A stretch of DNA of 12,091 nt from Bacteroidales bacterium (GTDB lineage: Bacteria; Bacteroidota; Bacteroidia; Bacteroidales; VadinHA17), in contig JADGPV010000099.1 of assembly GCA_017882245.1 (NCBI GenBank), positions 1 to 12,091 on the forward strand, in the 5' to 3' direction. A program made the position numbers and the translations under genes. How positions within the stretch are numbered: the stretch's first letter is position 1; every line of letters starts with the position of its first letter. This document shows, one piece after another, positions 1 to 6,687 of this stretch. Under the pieces are notes generated by a model. It was given only the letters and a program-made list of their open reading frames with translations. It ran no database searches and was not told the DNA's origin.

Positions 1-1
1 C

Positions 2-754
2 TTCAATCCTAATGAATTCTCTGTTGATGTAGCTTATTCGCGCCTGTTTTCCCAGCACTGGTCAGGAGGCGTGGCTCTGCGGTTTATCTATTCAAATATC
101 ACGGGAGGGACATATGTCGGCAGCACTGAAACAAAAGCAGGTATCGCTTTCGCTGCTGATGCCTCAGCTTATTATACAACAGCATTGAAACTGGGCTCAA
201 AGACAGGAAATATCTCCGCCGGGGCCAATTTTTCAAACATCGGATCGAAGATGAGTTATACATCCGACAAGGATCCTGATTTCATCCCGATGAATATGCG
301 TCTGGGAAGTACATTCTCAGTCAGTCTTGACAGGTACAACACCCTGGCAATCTCCGTTGACATTAATAAACTGCTTGTACCTACACCTCCGGTTTATCAG
401 GACGGTGTAATTGTTAAAGGCATGGATCCTAATGTTTCTGTGCCTGTAGCCATCTTTCAGTCATTCTATGATGCACCTTATGGGTTCGGAGAGGAGATGC
501 ATGAATTCATGGAGTCTATAGGAATTGAGTACTGGTATAATCAGCAATTCGCCTTGCGCGCCGGATACTTTAACAGCGCCGAGTGCAAAGGCAACATGAA
601 GTACTTCACTGCAGGAGCAGGATTCAGACTGAGTGTTTTCACACTCGACTTCTCATACCTTATTCCTATAACACAGAATAACCCGTTATCCAATACCCTC
701 CGGTTCTCGCTGGGGTTTGAGTTTGACTCACTGCGCAACGTCAGTAAAAAATAG
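2..754 (+). CDS. porV: PorV-type outer membrane protein of the type IX secretion system (3' part)
   Basis: The reading frame is open from base 2, so the gene starts before the window; the GTG at 71 is an internal valine in SGGVALRF. About 250 C-terminal residues are present. The visible protein is rich in alternating aromatic and glycine strands typical of a FadL-like beta barrel. Segments matching PorV as I remember it are the opening EFSVDVAYSRLFSQHWSGGV, the RAGYFNS...KGNMKYFTAGAGF stretch and the end NPLSNTLRFSLGFEF. In known systems PorV sits in the outer membrane, receives cargo from the SprA translocon and works with the PorU sortase to attach cargo to the surface. The ispF start is three bases after the stop, so the two are probably co-transcribed. 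The alternative would be another member of the PorV/PorQ barrel family. Confidence 0.88.
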   Translation, partial: FNPNEFSVDVAYSRLFSQHWSGGVALRFIYSNITGGTYVGSTETKAGIAFAADASAYYTTALKLGSKTGNISAGANFSNIGSKMSYTSDKDPDFIPMNMRLGSTFSVSLDRYNTLAISVDINKLLVPTPPVYQDGVIVKGMDPNVSVPVAIFQSFYDAPYGFGEEMHEFMESIGIEYWYNQQFALRAGYFNSAECKGNMKYFTAGAGFRLSVFTLDFSYLIPITQNNPLSNTLRFSLGFEFDSLRNVSKK

Positions 755-757
755 CAG

Positions 758-1258
758 ATGACACTGCATCAGAGGATAGGTCAGGGCATTGACTTTCACC
801 GCCTTGAGGAAGGTCGTGAGCTTTGGCTTGGCGGCGTTCACATTGCCTCATCAAAAGGCTGTGTGGCTCACTCTGACGGCGATGCTCTGATACATGCAAT
901 TTGTGACGCGCTTCTCGGCGCTGCAGGGATGAATGACATCGGGGCACATTTCCCTGACACATCTGATGAATATAAAGGTATTGACAGCAAGATACTCCTG
1001 AAACGTACTGTGAAAATGGTCACGGAAAAAGGCTACAGGATCGTAAATATTGACAGCACTGTGTGTCTTGAAACACCAAAGCTGGCTCCTCATATAAGCG
1101 CAATGCGAACGACCATGGCTAATATAGCAGAAATACTTCCTGATGCTATTTCCGTAAAGGCGACCACTACTGAGAAGATGGGATTTACAGGCCGCGGGGA
1201 GGGCGTAGTAGCCATGGCTGTCTGTCTTATTGCAGACCGCATCCCCGATAATATTTAA
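758..1258 (+). CDS. ispF: 2-C-methyl-D-erythritol 2,4-cyclodiphosphate synthase
   Basis: IspF converts CDP-methylerythritol 2-phosphate to the cyclic diphosphate MEcPP and CMP in the cytosolic MEP pathway for isoprenoids. The 166-residue length is normal for the family. The metal-binding GIDFH is at residues 10-14 (Asp12, His14). The HSDGDALIHAICDALLGAAG block spans 38-57, with His38 and the third metal ligand His46. DIGAHFPDT is at 60-68, and the ATTTEKMGFTGRGEG substrate loop is at 135-149. All expected active-site residues are present. The ATG at 758 lies three bases after the porV stop, with only a weak purine-rich stretch upstream, which suggests translation coupled to porV. From memory, Porphyromonas gingivalis has the same porU-porV-ispF order. 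The TAA stop overlaps the stop of the converging hutU. Confidence 0.97.
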   Translation: MTLHQRIGQGIDFHRLEEGRELWLGGVHIASSKGCVAHSDGDALIHAICDALLGAAGMNDIGAHFPDTSDEYKGIDSKILLKRTVKMVTEKGYRIVNIDSTVCLETPKLAPHISAMRTTMANIAEILPDAISVKATTTEKMGFTGRGEGVVAMAVCLIADRIPDNI

Positions 1259-3261
1259 CCGATCACCGAGTCAATAAGGTTGTCGTCAGCCTGTACCGGC
1301 ATTGTCACCACCAGTCCCGGAGTGCGTTCCATCTCCCTTGTTATTGTTGATATTGCCCCGCTGTTTCTTGCCCAGCTGCGGCGTGCGATACCGTTATTTA
1401 CATCCCAGAAGAGCATTGCCCGGATGCGTCTTCCGGCTGCCGGTGTGCCGTCAAGCACCATGCCGAAACCACCGTTTATGGCCTCACCCCATCCAACACC
1501 TCCGCCGTTATGCAGTGAGACCCAGGTGGCGCCGCGGAAAGAATCACCGATAACGTTCTGTACCGCCATGTCAGCCGTAAAGCGCGAACCGTCATATATA
1601 TTTGCCGTCTCGCGGAAGGGCGAGTCGGTACCTGAAACATCATGATGATCGCGGCCTATGACCACTGGTCCGCTGATCTTGCCTGAGACTATGGCATCGT
1701 TGAAAGCTTCTGCAATGGCCGTCCTGCCGCGCGCATCAGCATAAAGAATGCGTGCCTGCGATCCTACAACCAGGTTGTTGCGCGCGGCTTCACGTATCCA
1801 GTGAATATTGTCGGACATCTGTTGCTGAATTTCTCCGGGGGAGTCTTTCATCAGCTGTTCAAGGGTTCTCGTAGCCAGTGCATCTGTAGTTGCCAGGTCA
1901 ACAGGGTCGCCTGAGCAGCATACCCATCTGAAGGGGCCAAAGCCATAATCAAAGCAAAGAGGTCCCATGATGTCCTCCACGTAAGACGGGTAGCGAAATC
2001 CGCCTTTCCCGTCACTGACATCGGCACCTGCACGTGAAGATTCAAGCAGGAACGCATTACCGTAATCGAAGAAATAAGTTCCGTGTTCCGTGTGCCTGTT
2101 GATGGCTGCAACCTGTCGCCGCAGGGAAGCCTGCACCAGTCCCCTGAACCTTTCAGGATCTTCCGCCATAACCTTATTCGCTTCATCAAATGTGATACCT
2201 GCAGGATAATATCCGCCTGCCCACGGGTTATGCAGGGAGGTCTGGTCTGAACCGAGATCGGCCCATATCCCTTCATCAGCAAAGTATTCCCACAGGTCAA
2301 CAATATTCCCGTGATAGGCCAGTGAGATCACCTCTCCTGACCCGCATGCCTTCCTGACGCGATGAGTAAGTTTTCCAAGATCATCAAAGACCTCATCAAC
2401 CCATCTCTGGGAATGTCGCTTGCTTACTGCCTTCGGGTTTACCTCGGCGATGACTGAAACCACACCGGCTATGTTGCCTGCCCTGGGTTGGGCTCCTGAC
2501 ATACCTCCAAGCCCGGATGAAATGAAGAGCCTGGTTCGCCTTGTCATTTCATCTGACGGTTTGAGTCTCCTGCCTGCATTGAGCAGGGTGATTGTTGTGC
2601 CGTGAACGATTCCCTGGGGACCTATGTACATGTAAGATCCGGCGGTCATCTGGCCATACTGCGATACCCCAAGAGCATTGAATTTCTCCCAGTTATCCTG
2701 TGAAGAGTAGTTGGGTATTACCATTCCATTGGTGACAACCGCCCTGGGGGCTTCGTTGTGTGACGGGAAGATACCAAGAGGGTGACCAGAGTACATCACG
2801 AGGGTCTGCTCATCTGTCATCTCAGAAAGGTATTTCATCGTGAGCCTGTACTGCGCCCAGTTCTGGAAGACTGCGCCGTTGCCGCCGTAGGTGATAAGTT
2901 CATGGGGATGCTGAGCCACGGCAGGGTCAAGATTGTTCGTTATCATAAGCATGATAGCTGCAGCCTGCACAGACTTATGAGGATATTCGCCGATTGGCCT
3001 GGCCTTCATCTCATATGATGGCCTGTAACGGTACATATAGATTCGTCCGTAATCACGCAGCTCGGCGGCGAACTCAGGAGCGAGAACGCCATGCAGCCTT
3101 ACGGGGAAATACCTGAGGGCATTGCGCAGTGCCAGCTTCTTTTCTTCATGCGTCAGTATGTCACGGCGCCGCGGAGCATGGTTGACCAGAGGGTCGTAAG
3201 GTTTCAACTCAGGAAGGTGCGTGGGAATGCCTTCGCGGATTTGGGTTTGGAAATCGTTCAT
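1255..3261 (-). CDS. hutU: Urocanate hydratase, long form
   Basis: Urocanate hydratase adds water to urocanate to give imidazolonepropionate, the second step of histidine degradation, using tightly bound NAD+ as electrophile. With the ATG at 3261 the protein has 668 residues. That matches the long class shared by Bacteroidota and animals rather than the roughly 555-residue Bacillus/Pseudomonas form. Recognisable blocks are YGGNGAVFQNWAQY (125-138), YGQMTAGSYMYIGPQGIVHG (202-221), the glycine-rich nucleotide-binding SSGLGGMSGAQP (248-259), PLCFDYGFGPFRW (434-446), GPVVIGRDHHD (531-541) and ATWVSLHNGGGVGWGE (578-593). I chose 3261 because the family-like sequence begins there (MNDFQTQIREGIP) and a TATATTTG box lies 22 bases upstream. 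The in-frame extension to 3330 runs back through a palindromic repeat and gives a non-family sequence. No other hut gene is in the window. Confidence 0.96.
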   Translation of the reverse strand: MNDFQTQIREGIPTHLPELKPYDPLVNHAPRRRDILTHEEKKLALRNALRYFPVRLHGVLAPEFAAELRDYGRIYMYRYRPSYEMKARPIGEYPHKSVQAAAIMLMITNNLDPAVAQHPHELITYGGNGAVFQNWAQYRLTMKYLSEMTDEQTLVMYSGHPLGIFPSHNEAPRAVVTNGMVIPNYSSQDNWEKFNALGVSQYGQMTAGSYMYIGPQGIVHGTTITLLNAGRRLKPSDEMTRRTRLFISSGLGGMSGAQPRAGNIAGVVSVIAEVNPKAVSKRHSQRWVDEVFDDLGKLTHRVRKACGSGEVISLAYHGNIVDLWEYFADEGIWADLGSDQTSLHNPWAGGYYPAGITFDEANKVMAEDPERFRGLVQASLRRQVAAINRHTEHGTYFFDYGNAFLLESSRAGADVSDGKGGFRYPSYVEDIMGPLCFDYGFGPFRWVCCSGDPVDLATTDALATRTLEQLMKDSPGEIQQQMSDNIHWIREAARNNLVVGSQARILYADARGRTAIAEAFNDAIVSGKISGPVVIGRDHHDVSGTDSPFRETANIYDGSRFTADMAVQNVIGDSFRGATWVSLHNGGGVGWGEAINGGFGMVLDGTPAAGRRIRAMLFWDVNNGIARRSWARNSGAISTITREMERTPGLVVTMPVQADDNLIDSVIG

Positions 3262-3283
3262 AATATTGGAAATATACCAATTA

Positions 3284-3291
3284 CAAATATA
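3284..3291 (-). promoter_or_regulatory. Candidate -7 promoter box for hutU
   Basis: Read on the minus strand this is TATATTTG, a full match to the Bacteroidota -7 consensus TAnnTTTG. It ends 22 bases before the hutU ATG. No TTTG -33 element is seen at the usual 19-24 base spacing; that position falls inside the first palindromic repeat (3300-3331). The surrounding sequence is AT-rich, so a chance match is possible. Confidence 0.45.
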
Positions 3292-3299
3292 TAAAACAT

Positions 3300-3331
3300 G
3301 TAACGACGCCCTACCAGGGTGCCACCACACG
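3300..3331. repeat. Palindromic repeat, copy 1
   Basis: This is a 32-bp imperfect palindrome beginning GTAACGACGCCCTA and ending in CACACG. It matches copy 2 (3341-3372) at 27 of 32 positions, and all five differences are transitions. The arms still pair on the minus-strand RNA if G-U wobble is allowed, apart from one A-C mismatch. It lies just upstream of the hutU -7 box. It resembles REP-type intergenic repeats, but no REP-associated transposase gene is in the window. Confidence 0.8.
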
Positions 3332-3334
3332 GAT

Positions 3335-3369
3335 AAAAAAGTAACGACGCCCTATTAGGGCGCCGCTAC
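3335..3369 (-). terminator. Candidate intrinsic terminator after the zinc-ribbon gene
   Basis: On the minus strand, palindrome copy 2 folds into a GC-rich hairpin with two G-U wobbles and is followed directly by six T residues (3340-3335). It begins 22 bases after the zinc-ribbon stop codon, where a terminator for the M23-MerR-Nif3-zinc-ribbon operon would be expected. The wobble pairs favour folding of the minus-strand transcript over the plus-strand one. Confidence 0.65.
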
Positions 3370-3372
3370 ACG
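3341..3372. repeat. Palindromic repeat, copy 2
   Basis: This is the second copy of the 32-bp element, nine bases after copy 1 and in the same orientation. Its arms, GTAACGACGCCCTA and TAGGGCGCCGCTAC (3341-3369), form a 14-position stem around one base. Twelve positions are Watson-Crick pairs and two are A-C in plus-strand DNA, which become G-U pairs in minus-strand RNA. The realistic loop is a few bases larger. It is the better-paired copy and overlaps the putative terminator of the zinc-ribbon gene. Confidence 0.8.
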
Positions 3373-3391
3373 TAAAAATAATGTAATAAGT

Positions 3392-4153
3392 TTATGAATT
3401 TTCGCTTACGATCTCGTCATCAACAAGTATGCGGCCGCAATATTCGCAGACGATGATCTTTTTCCTTGACCTTATGTCAAGCTGACGCTGAGGAGGTATC
3501 TGATTAAAACATCCGCCGCATGCATCTCTCTGGACAGACACAACAGCCAGGCCGTTGCGTGCGTTGGAACGGATACGCTTATAAGCGGTGAGAAGACGCT
3601 CCTCAATTTTTGTCTGGAGCTCCGTTGATCTCGTGTCAAGCTGTTCTTCTTCCTTCTGGGTATCACGTGTTATATCGTCAAGCTCGCCCTTCTTTCCATC
3701 CAGATCGCGTTTTCTCTCGTCGAGTGCCGCCTGAGCTTCAGCCATCACTTCTTTTTTTTCTGCAACCTGTACAGTGAACTCACGTATCTTCTTGTTACAC
3801 AACTCAATCTCAAGATTCTGGAACTCAATCTCTTTAGAAAGGGAATCATATTCGCGGTTATTGCGGACATTATTCTGCTGTTCTTCGTACTTTTTTATAA
3901 GTCCCTGGGAGGTAGTTATCTCGTTATTCTTGCTTACGACCGCCTTATCGAGCTCGGAAACTTCACTTTTGAGATTGTTTATTCTCGTCTCCAGTCCTTC
4001 AACCTCATCCTCAAGGTCCTGCACCTCGAGGGGAAGCTCTCCCCTGAGTGTACGTATCTTATCTATCTCTGAATCAACAAGCTGTAGTGAATATAACGCC
4101 CTGAGTTTCTCTTCTATTGTTAGTTCTGGTTCAGCGGTTTTGGTCTGTTTCAT
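3392..4153 (-). CDS. Coiled-coil protein with C-terminal C4 zinc ribbon (DUF164-like)
   Basis: The protein has 253 residues. Residues about 12-190 are highly charged and heptad-rich, predicting a long antiparallel coiled coil. Within it, NNREYDSLSKEIEF (98-111) is the family-typical motif near the hairpin turn. The C-terminus carries a four-cysteine zinc ribbon, CGGC (212-215) and CEYC (236-239), separated by PPQRQLDIRSRKKII. This is the zf-RING_7/DUF164 family, whose best studied member, Helicobacter HP0958, binds RNA and flagellar export partners; the role in Bacteroidota is not established. Its ATG overlaps the stop of the Nif3 gene in ATGA, implying coupled translation. No signal peptide or membrane segment is seen, so it is probably cytosolic. 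The family call is firm; a specific function is not. Confidence 0.92.
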   Translation of the reverse strand: MKQTKTAEPELTIEEKLRALYSLQLVDSEIDKIRTLRGELPLEVQDLEDEVEGLETRINNLKSEVSELDKAVVSKNNEITTSQGLIKKYEEQQNNVRNNREYDSLSKEIEFQNLEIELCNKKIREFTVQVAEKKEVMAEAQAALDERKRDLDGKKGELDDITRDTQKEEEQLDTRSTELQTKIEERLLTAYKRIRSNARNGLAVVSVQRDACGGCFNQIPPQRQLDIRSRKKIIVCEYCGRILVDDEIVSENS

Positions 4154-5256
4154 CTTAAGAAGTACTTTATTGGATTGGTATTTATCCCGGAAAACCGGAG
4201 TGCAAATTTAGGAAATTTTTTATTAATCAGGTCGTGGAGCAGTTGTAAAGAAAATTTTTCACTCTCGTAATGACCAATGTCAGCCACGATTATATCACGC
4301 GGTGCCTGTGTGAAGGCATGATATTTTATATCACCGGTTATGAACGCATCGGCGCAGGCGCGGGCGGCAGTGCTGATGAGGTCAGCGCCGGAACCTCCGC
4401 AGACGGCAACGGTTGTCACCGTGCGGTCAGTGTCTCCGCTGTAGCGGATGACCGGTATGCCAGTGAGCTTCTTCAGTCTCTCAAGGAGCACCGTGCCGGT
4501 GAGCGGCGCGGGGAGAATGCCCACGGCGCCCGCGCCGGCGCCGTAATACTCGTTCTCAAGGGCAATGATGTCGTAAGCCACTTCCTCATATGGATGTACT
4601 TCAAGAAGGGCCCTGACACATGAAGATGAAAGATGTGACGGCACGACTGCCTCTAACCTTATTTCAGGCTCGGAATGATCCTCGCCAACTCTTCCGGCAA
4701 AAGGATCAGTCCCCTCGCCTGCCCTGTAGGTTCCCTCCCCATTAACGCTGAAGCTGCAGCGGTCATAATTACCGATGTGGCCCGCACCTGCGGTGAACAG
4801 AGCTTCCCTGACCCTGCCGGCATGAGCAACAGGAACATAAGTGACAAGCTTTGAAAGTTTTCCTTTCAGCGGAGCCAGCACCCTGATCTTCTCAAGCCCG
4901 ATCTTCTCAGCCAGTATATGACTGACTCCCAGGGATACGTTGTCAAAACTTGTATGAGCGGAATAAACGGCTACGCCGCCTGCTATCGCAGCCGCAACAC
5001 AGCGCTCAGTTTCATTGCTGTTTGCAACGTGCTTCAAAGGAGCAAAGATCAGCGGGTGATGCGAGATTATAAGTTTACAACTATGTTCCCGCGCTTCAGC
5101 TATAACATCGGACGTCACATCCACGGTAAGCAGAACAGAATCGATCACAGCCATAGGGTCTCCTACCTGCAGACCGCTGTTGTCGTAATGTTCCTGAAAG
5201 GCAGGAGGAATAAGTTCTTCAAGCCAGAGCGTGAATTCTCCCAGCGTAACCGCCAT
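4150..5256 (-). CDS. Nif3-like dinuclear metal-centre protein (DUF34)
   Basis: With the ATG at 5256 the protein has 368 residues. It shows the Nif3/DUF34 ligand set: ISHHPLIF (64-71, His66-His67), AHTSFD (100-105), and GDIKYH (308-313) with GHYESE (328-333) near the end. Between the two Nif3 halves, roughly residues 130-235, is the YqfO-type inserted domain, seen as VPVAHAGRVREALFTAGAGHIG and HPYEEVAYDI. The family forms hexameric toroids with a two-metal site. The frequent label GTP cyclohydrolase I type 2 is not well supported, and the physiological substrate is unknown. The start is placed at ATG 5256, four bases after the MerR stop, rather than at the in-frame TTG at 5268 that overlaps the regulator. 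It overlaps the zinc-ribbon gene by four bases. Confidence 0.94.
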   Translation of the reverse strand: MAVTLGEFTLWLEELIPPAFQEHYDNSGLQVGDPMAVIDSVLLTVDVTSDVIAEAREHSCKLIISHHPLIFAPLKHVANSNETERCVAAAIAGGVAVYSAHTSFDNVSLGVSHILAEKIGLEKIRVLAPLKGKLSKLVTYVPVAHAGRVREALFTAGAGHIGNYDRCSFSVNGEGTYRAGEGTDPFAGRVGEDHSEPEIRLEAVVPSHLSSSCVRALLEVHPYEEVAYDIIALENEYYGAGAGAVGILPAPLTGTVLLERLKKLTGIPVIRYSGDTDRTVTTVAVCGGSGADLISTAARACADAFITGDIKYHAFTQAPRDIIVADIGHYESEKFSLQLLHDLINKKFPKFALRFSGINTNPIKYFLR

Positions 5257-5260
5257 TTTA

Positions 5261-5599
5261 TCAGTCAATTTCGTCTCTGATATCGTTGAGCATGTCCTTT
5301 ATGCTGCGAAGGGTGTCAGCAATCTCCAGACGATAGCCGGCATCTTCATGGTTATTTTTCAGGTATTTTCTCGCACCTTCGATTGTCATGCCTCTTTCCC
5401 GCAGCAGGTGGTATATCAGTTTAAGGTTCTTAATATCTTCCTCCATGAACAGTCTGTTGCCTTTATTATTCTTTTTCGGTTTCAGGACGTCAAACTCCTT
5501 CTCCCAGAACCTGATCGTTGAGACAGGTTCAGAGAACATATCGGCTACCTCACCGATCTGATAGAACAATTTGTCAACTTTTTTTTCCCTGTAGGGCAT
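5261..5599 (-). CDS. Small MerR-type DNA-binding protein
   Basis: The protein has 112 residues. The N-terminal MerR winged helix-turn-helix is clear: YQIGEVADMFSEPVSTIRFW at 13-32, then the wing KGNRLFMEEDIKNLKLIYHL (46-65) and a second helical pair RERGMTIEGARKYL (68-81). The remaining thirty residues are a short helical dimerisation tail. There is no effector-binding domain and no conserved cysteines, so it is not a metal- or drug-sensing MerR. It lies between the M23 gene (16-base gap) and the Nif3 gene (four-base gap), so it is almost certainly co-transcribed with them. Its targets cannot be read from the sequence. Autoregulation of this operon is possible but unsupported by a visible operator. 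Confidence 0.92.
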   Translation of the reverse strand: MPYREKKVDKLFYQIGEVADMFSEPVSTIRFWEKEFDVLKPKKNNKGNRLFMEEDIKNLKLIYHLLRERGMTIEGARKYLKNNHEDAGYRLEIADTLRSIKDMLNDIRDEID

Positions 5600-5615
5600 G
5601 ATCTGGCTTCCTTAA

Positions 5616-6587
5616 TCAGTCGAAGGTCTGTCCGCTCTTGTTAGCGATTTCAATCATGTTGTCGTACTCATCAGGGGTGAGATCGTTAAAATAATACAGC
5701 GCAGGATCGACATTAAGACCGTTAATCTTAACCTCATAATGCAGGTGAGGTGCTGTTGAGAGACCTGTGCAACCTACGAAGCCAATGACATCGCCACGCT
5801 TGACCTTCTGCCCTACCCTGACATTGAAGTGGTCAAGATGGGCATAGATAGTCTGATACCCATATCCGTGATCTATAATAATATGATTACCCAGCTCACG
5901 GCGTTCTGATTTGACCTCACTGATGACACCGTTGCCGGTTGCATAGACATCAGTGCCCGTTGGCGCAGTGAAATCCATGCCGGCATGAAACTTCGATATT
6001 TTGTAGATAGGATGTATTCTGTAGCCAAAGCCTGATGCCGTACGTTTAAGATCCTTGTTTGACAAAGGCTGTATGGCCGGTATGCTGCTGAGCATCACCT
6101 CCTTCTCCTTTGATAATGCTATAAGCTGATCAAAAGATTCTGATTGTACATATATCTTCTTCCTGATCTTGTCAAGCCTGGTTGCAGTCTCAATTATCAG
6201 ATCTGAATTTGAAAATCCCTCAAGCTCTGCATAACGGTTCACTCCGCCAATGCCTCCTTCACGGTAAGATGCCGGCACCGGTTCAGCCTCGAAAATGGTC
6301 CGGTAAAGGTTGTCATCAGTCTCCTCGAGATGGCCGAGTACCTTCTCAACATTCTCCATCTCCCTGTTCATAAGCTCATACTGCAGAGTAAGCTGCTCAA
6401 TCTCACGTTTAAGAGCCTTCTCCCTGGGTGAATCAAAAATAAAGGCAAAGATAAAACCATACACGCCAGCGAGAAATAGTGACCCTACAAAATATGCGAA
6501 CAGACGGAGGAGAAGCTGCCTGATTCCCAGCCTTATCTTATCAAAGCTGAGTGTCTCATGATTGAACTTATACTTTGTCTTTGGCAT
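5616..6587 (-). CDS. Membrane-anchored M23 (LytM-type) metallopeptidase, first paralogue
   Basis: The protein has 323 residues. A positively charged N-terminus of about 25 residues precedes one membrane segment (about 28-51, ending VYGFIFAFIF), giving an N-in, periplasm-out topology. A coiled-coil stretch follows (53-90). The C-terminal M23 domain (about 185-297) has the complete zinc and catalytic set: His201 and Asp205 in FHAGMDF, His250 in YAHL, and His281 and His283 in HLHYEV. The canonical SGFGYRIHPI also precedes it. M23 enzymes cleave peptide cross-links in peptidoglycan, and intact residues argue for an active enzyme rather than an EnvC-like activator. It heads the operon with MerR, Nif3 and zinc-ribbon genes and has a strong candidate promoter. 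It is paralogous to the gene at 6688-7644. Confidence 0.95.
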   Translation of the reverse strand: MPKTKYKFNHETLSFDKIRLGIRQLLLRLFAYFVGSLFLAGVYGFIFAFIFDSPREKALKREIEQLTLQYELMNREMENVEKVLGHLEETDDNLYRTIFEAEPVPASYREGGIGGVNRYAELEGFSNSDLIIETATRLDKIRKKIYVQSESFDQLIALSKEKEVMLSSIPAIQPLSNKDLKRTASGFGYRIHPIYKISKFHAGMDFTAPTGTDVYATGNGVISEVKSERRELGNHIIIDHGYGYQTIYAHLDHFNVRVGQKVKRGDVIGFVGCTGLSTAPHLHYEVKINGLNVDPALYYFNDLTPDEYDNMIEIANKSGQTFD

Positions 6588-6615
6588 CCGCTATGACGGC
6601 AAATTAAGTGCCCTG

Positions 6616-6646
6616 CAAACATAAGAAATAATAGACAAATTACAAA
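6616..6646 (-). promoter_or_regulatory. Promoter of the M23-MerR-Nif3-zinc-ribbon operon
   Basis: On the minus strand, a TTTG -33 element (6643-6646) is separated by exactly 19 bases from TATGTTTG (6616-6623), a full match to the Bacteroidota -7 box TAnnTTTG. The box ends 28 bases before the M23 ATG. This is the best complete promoter in the window. It also implies that the downstream operon does not depend only on read-through from the second M23 gene. Confidence 0.68.
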
Positions 6647-6687
6647 ACTGTTTAGAATCTACAAAGAGCAGGCATTCAGACTGCATC

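Noticed and set aside
3262..3330. In-frame N-terminal extension of hutU by 23 residues to a start at 3330
   Set aside because: The extension translates palindrome copy 1 and a promoter-like AT stretch, and its sequence is unlike urocanate hydratase N-termini. The ATG at 3261 gives a normal 668-residue protein.
4340..4550. GC-rich stretch with GGCGCC-type palindromes, possible structured element
   Set aside because: It is explained by glycine/alanine-rich codons (such as YYGAGAGAVG) of the Nif3-family protein on the minus strand.
4150..5256. Annotation as GTP cyclohydrolase I type 2
   Set aside because: The motifs support the Nif3/DUF34 fold, but they do not indicate a GTP cyclohydrolase, so only the family name is used.
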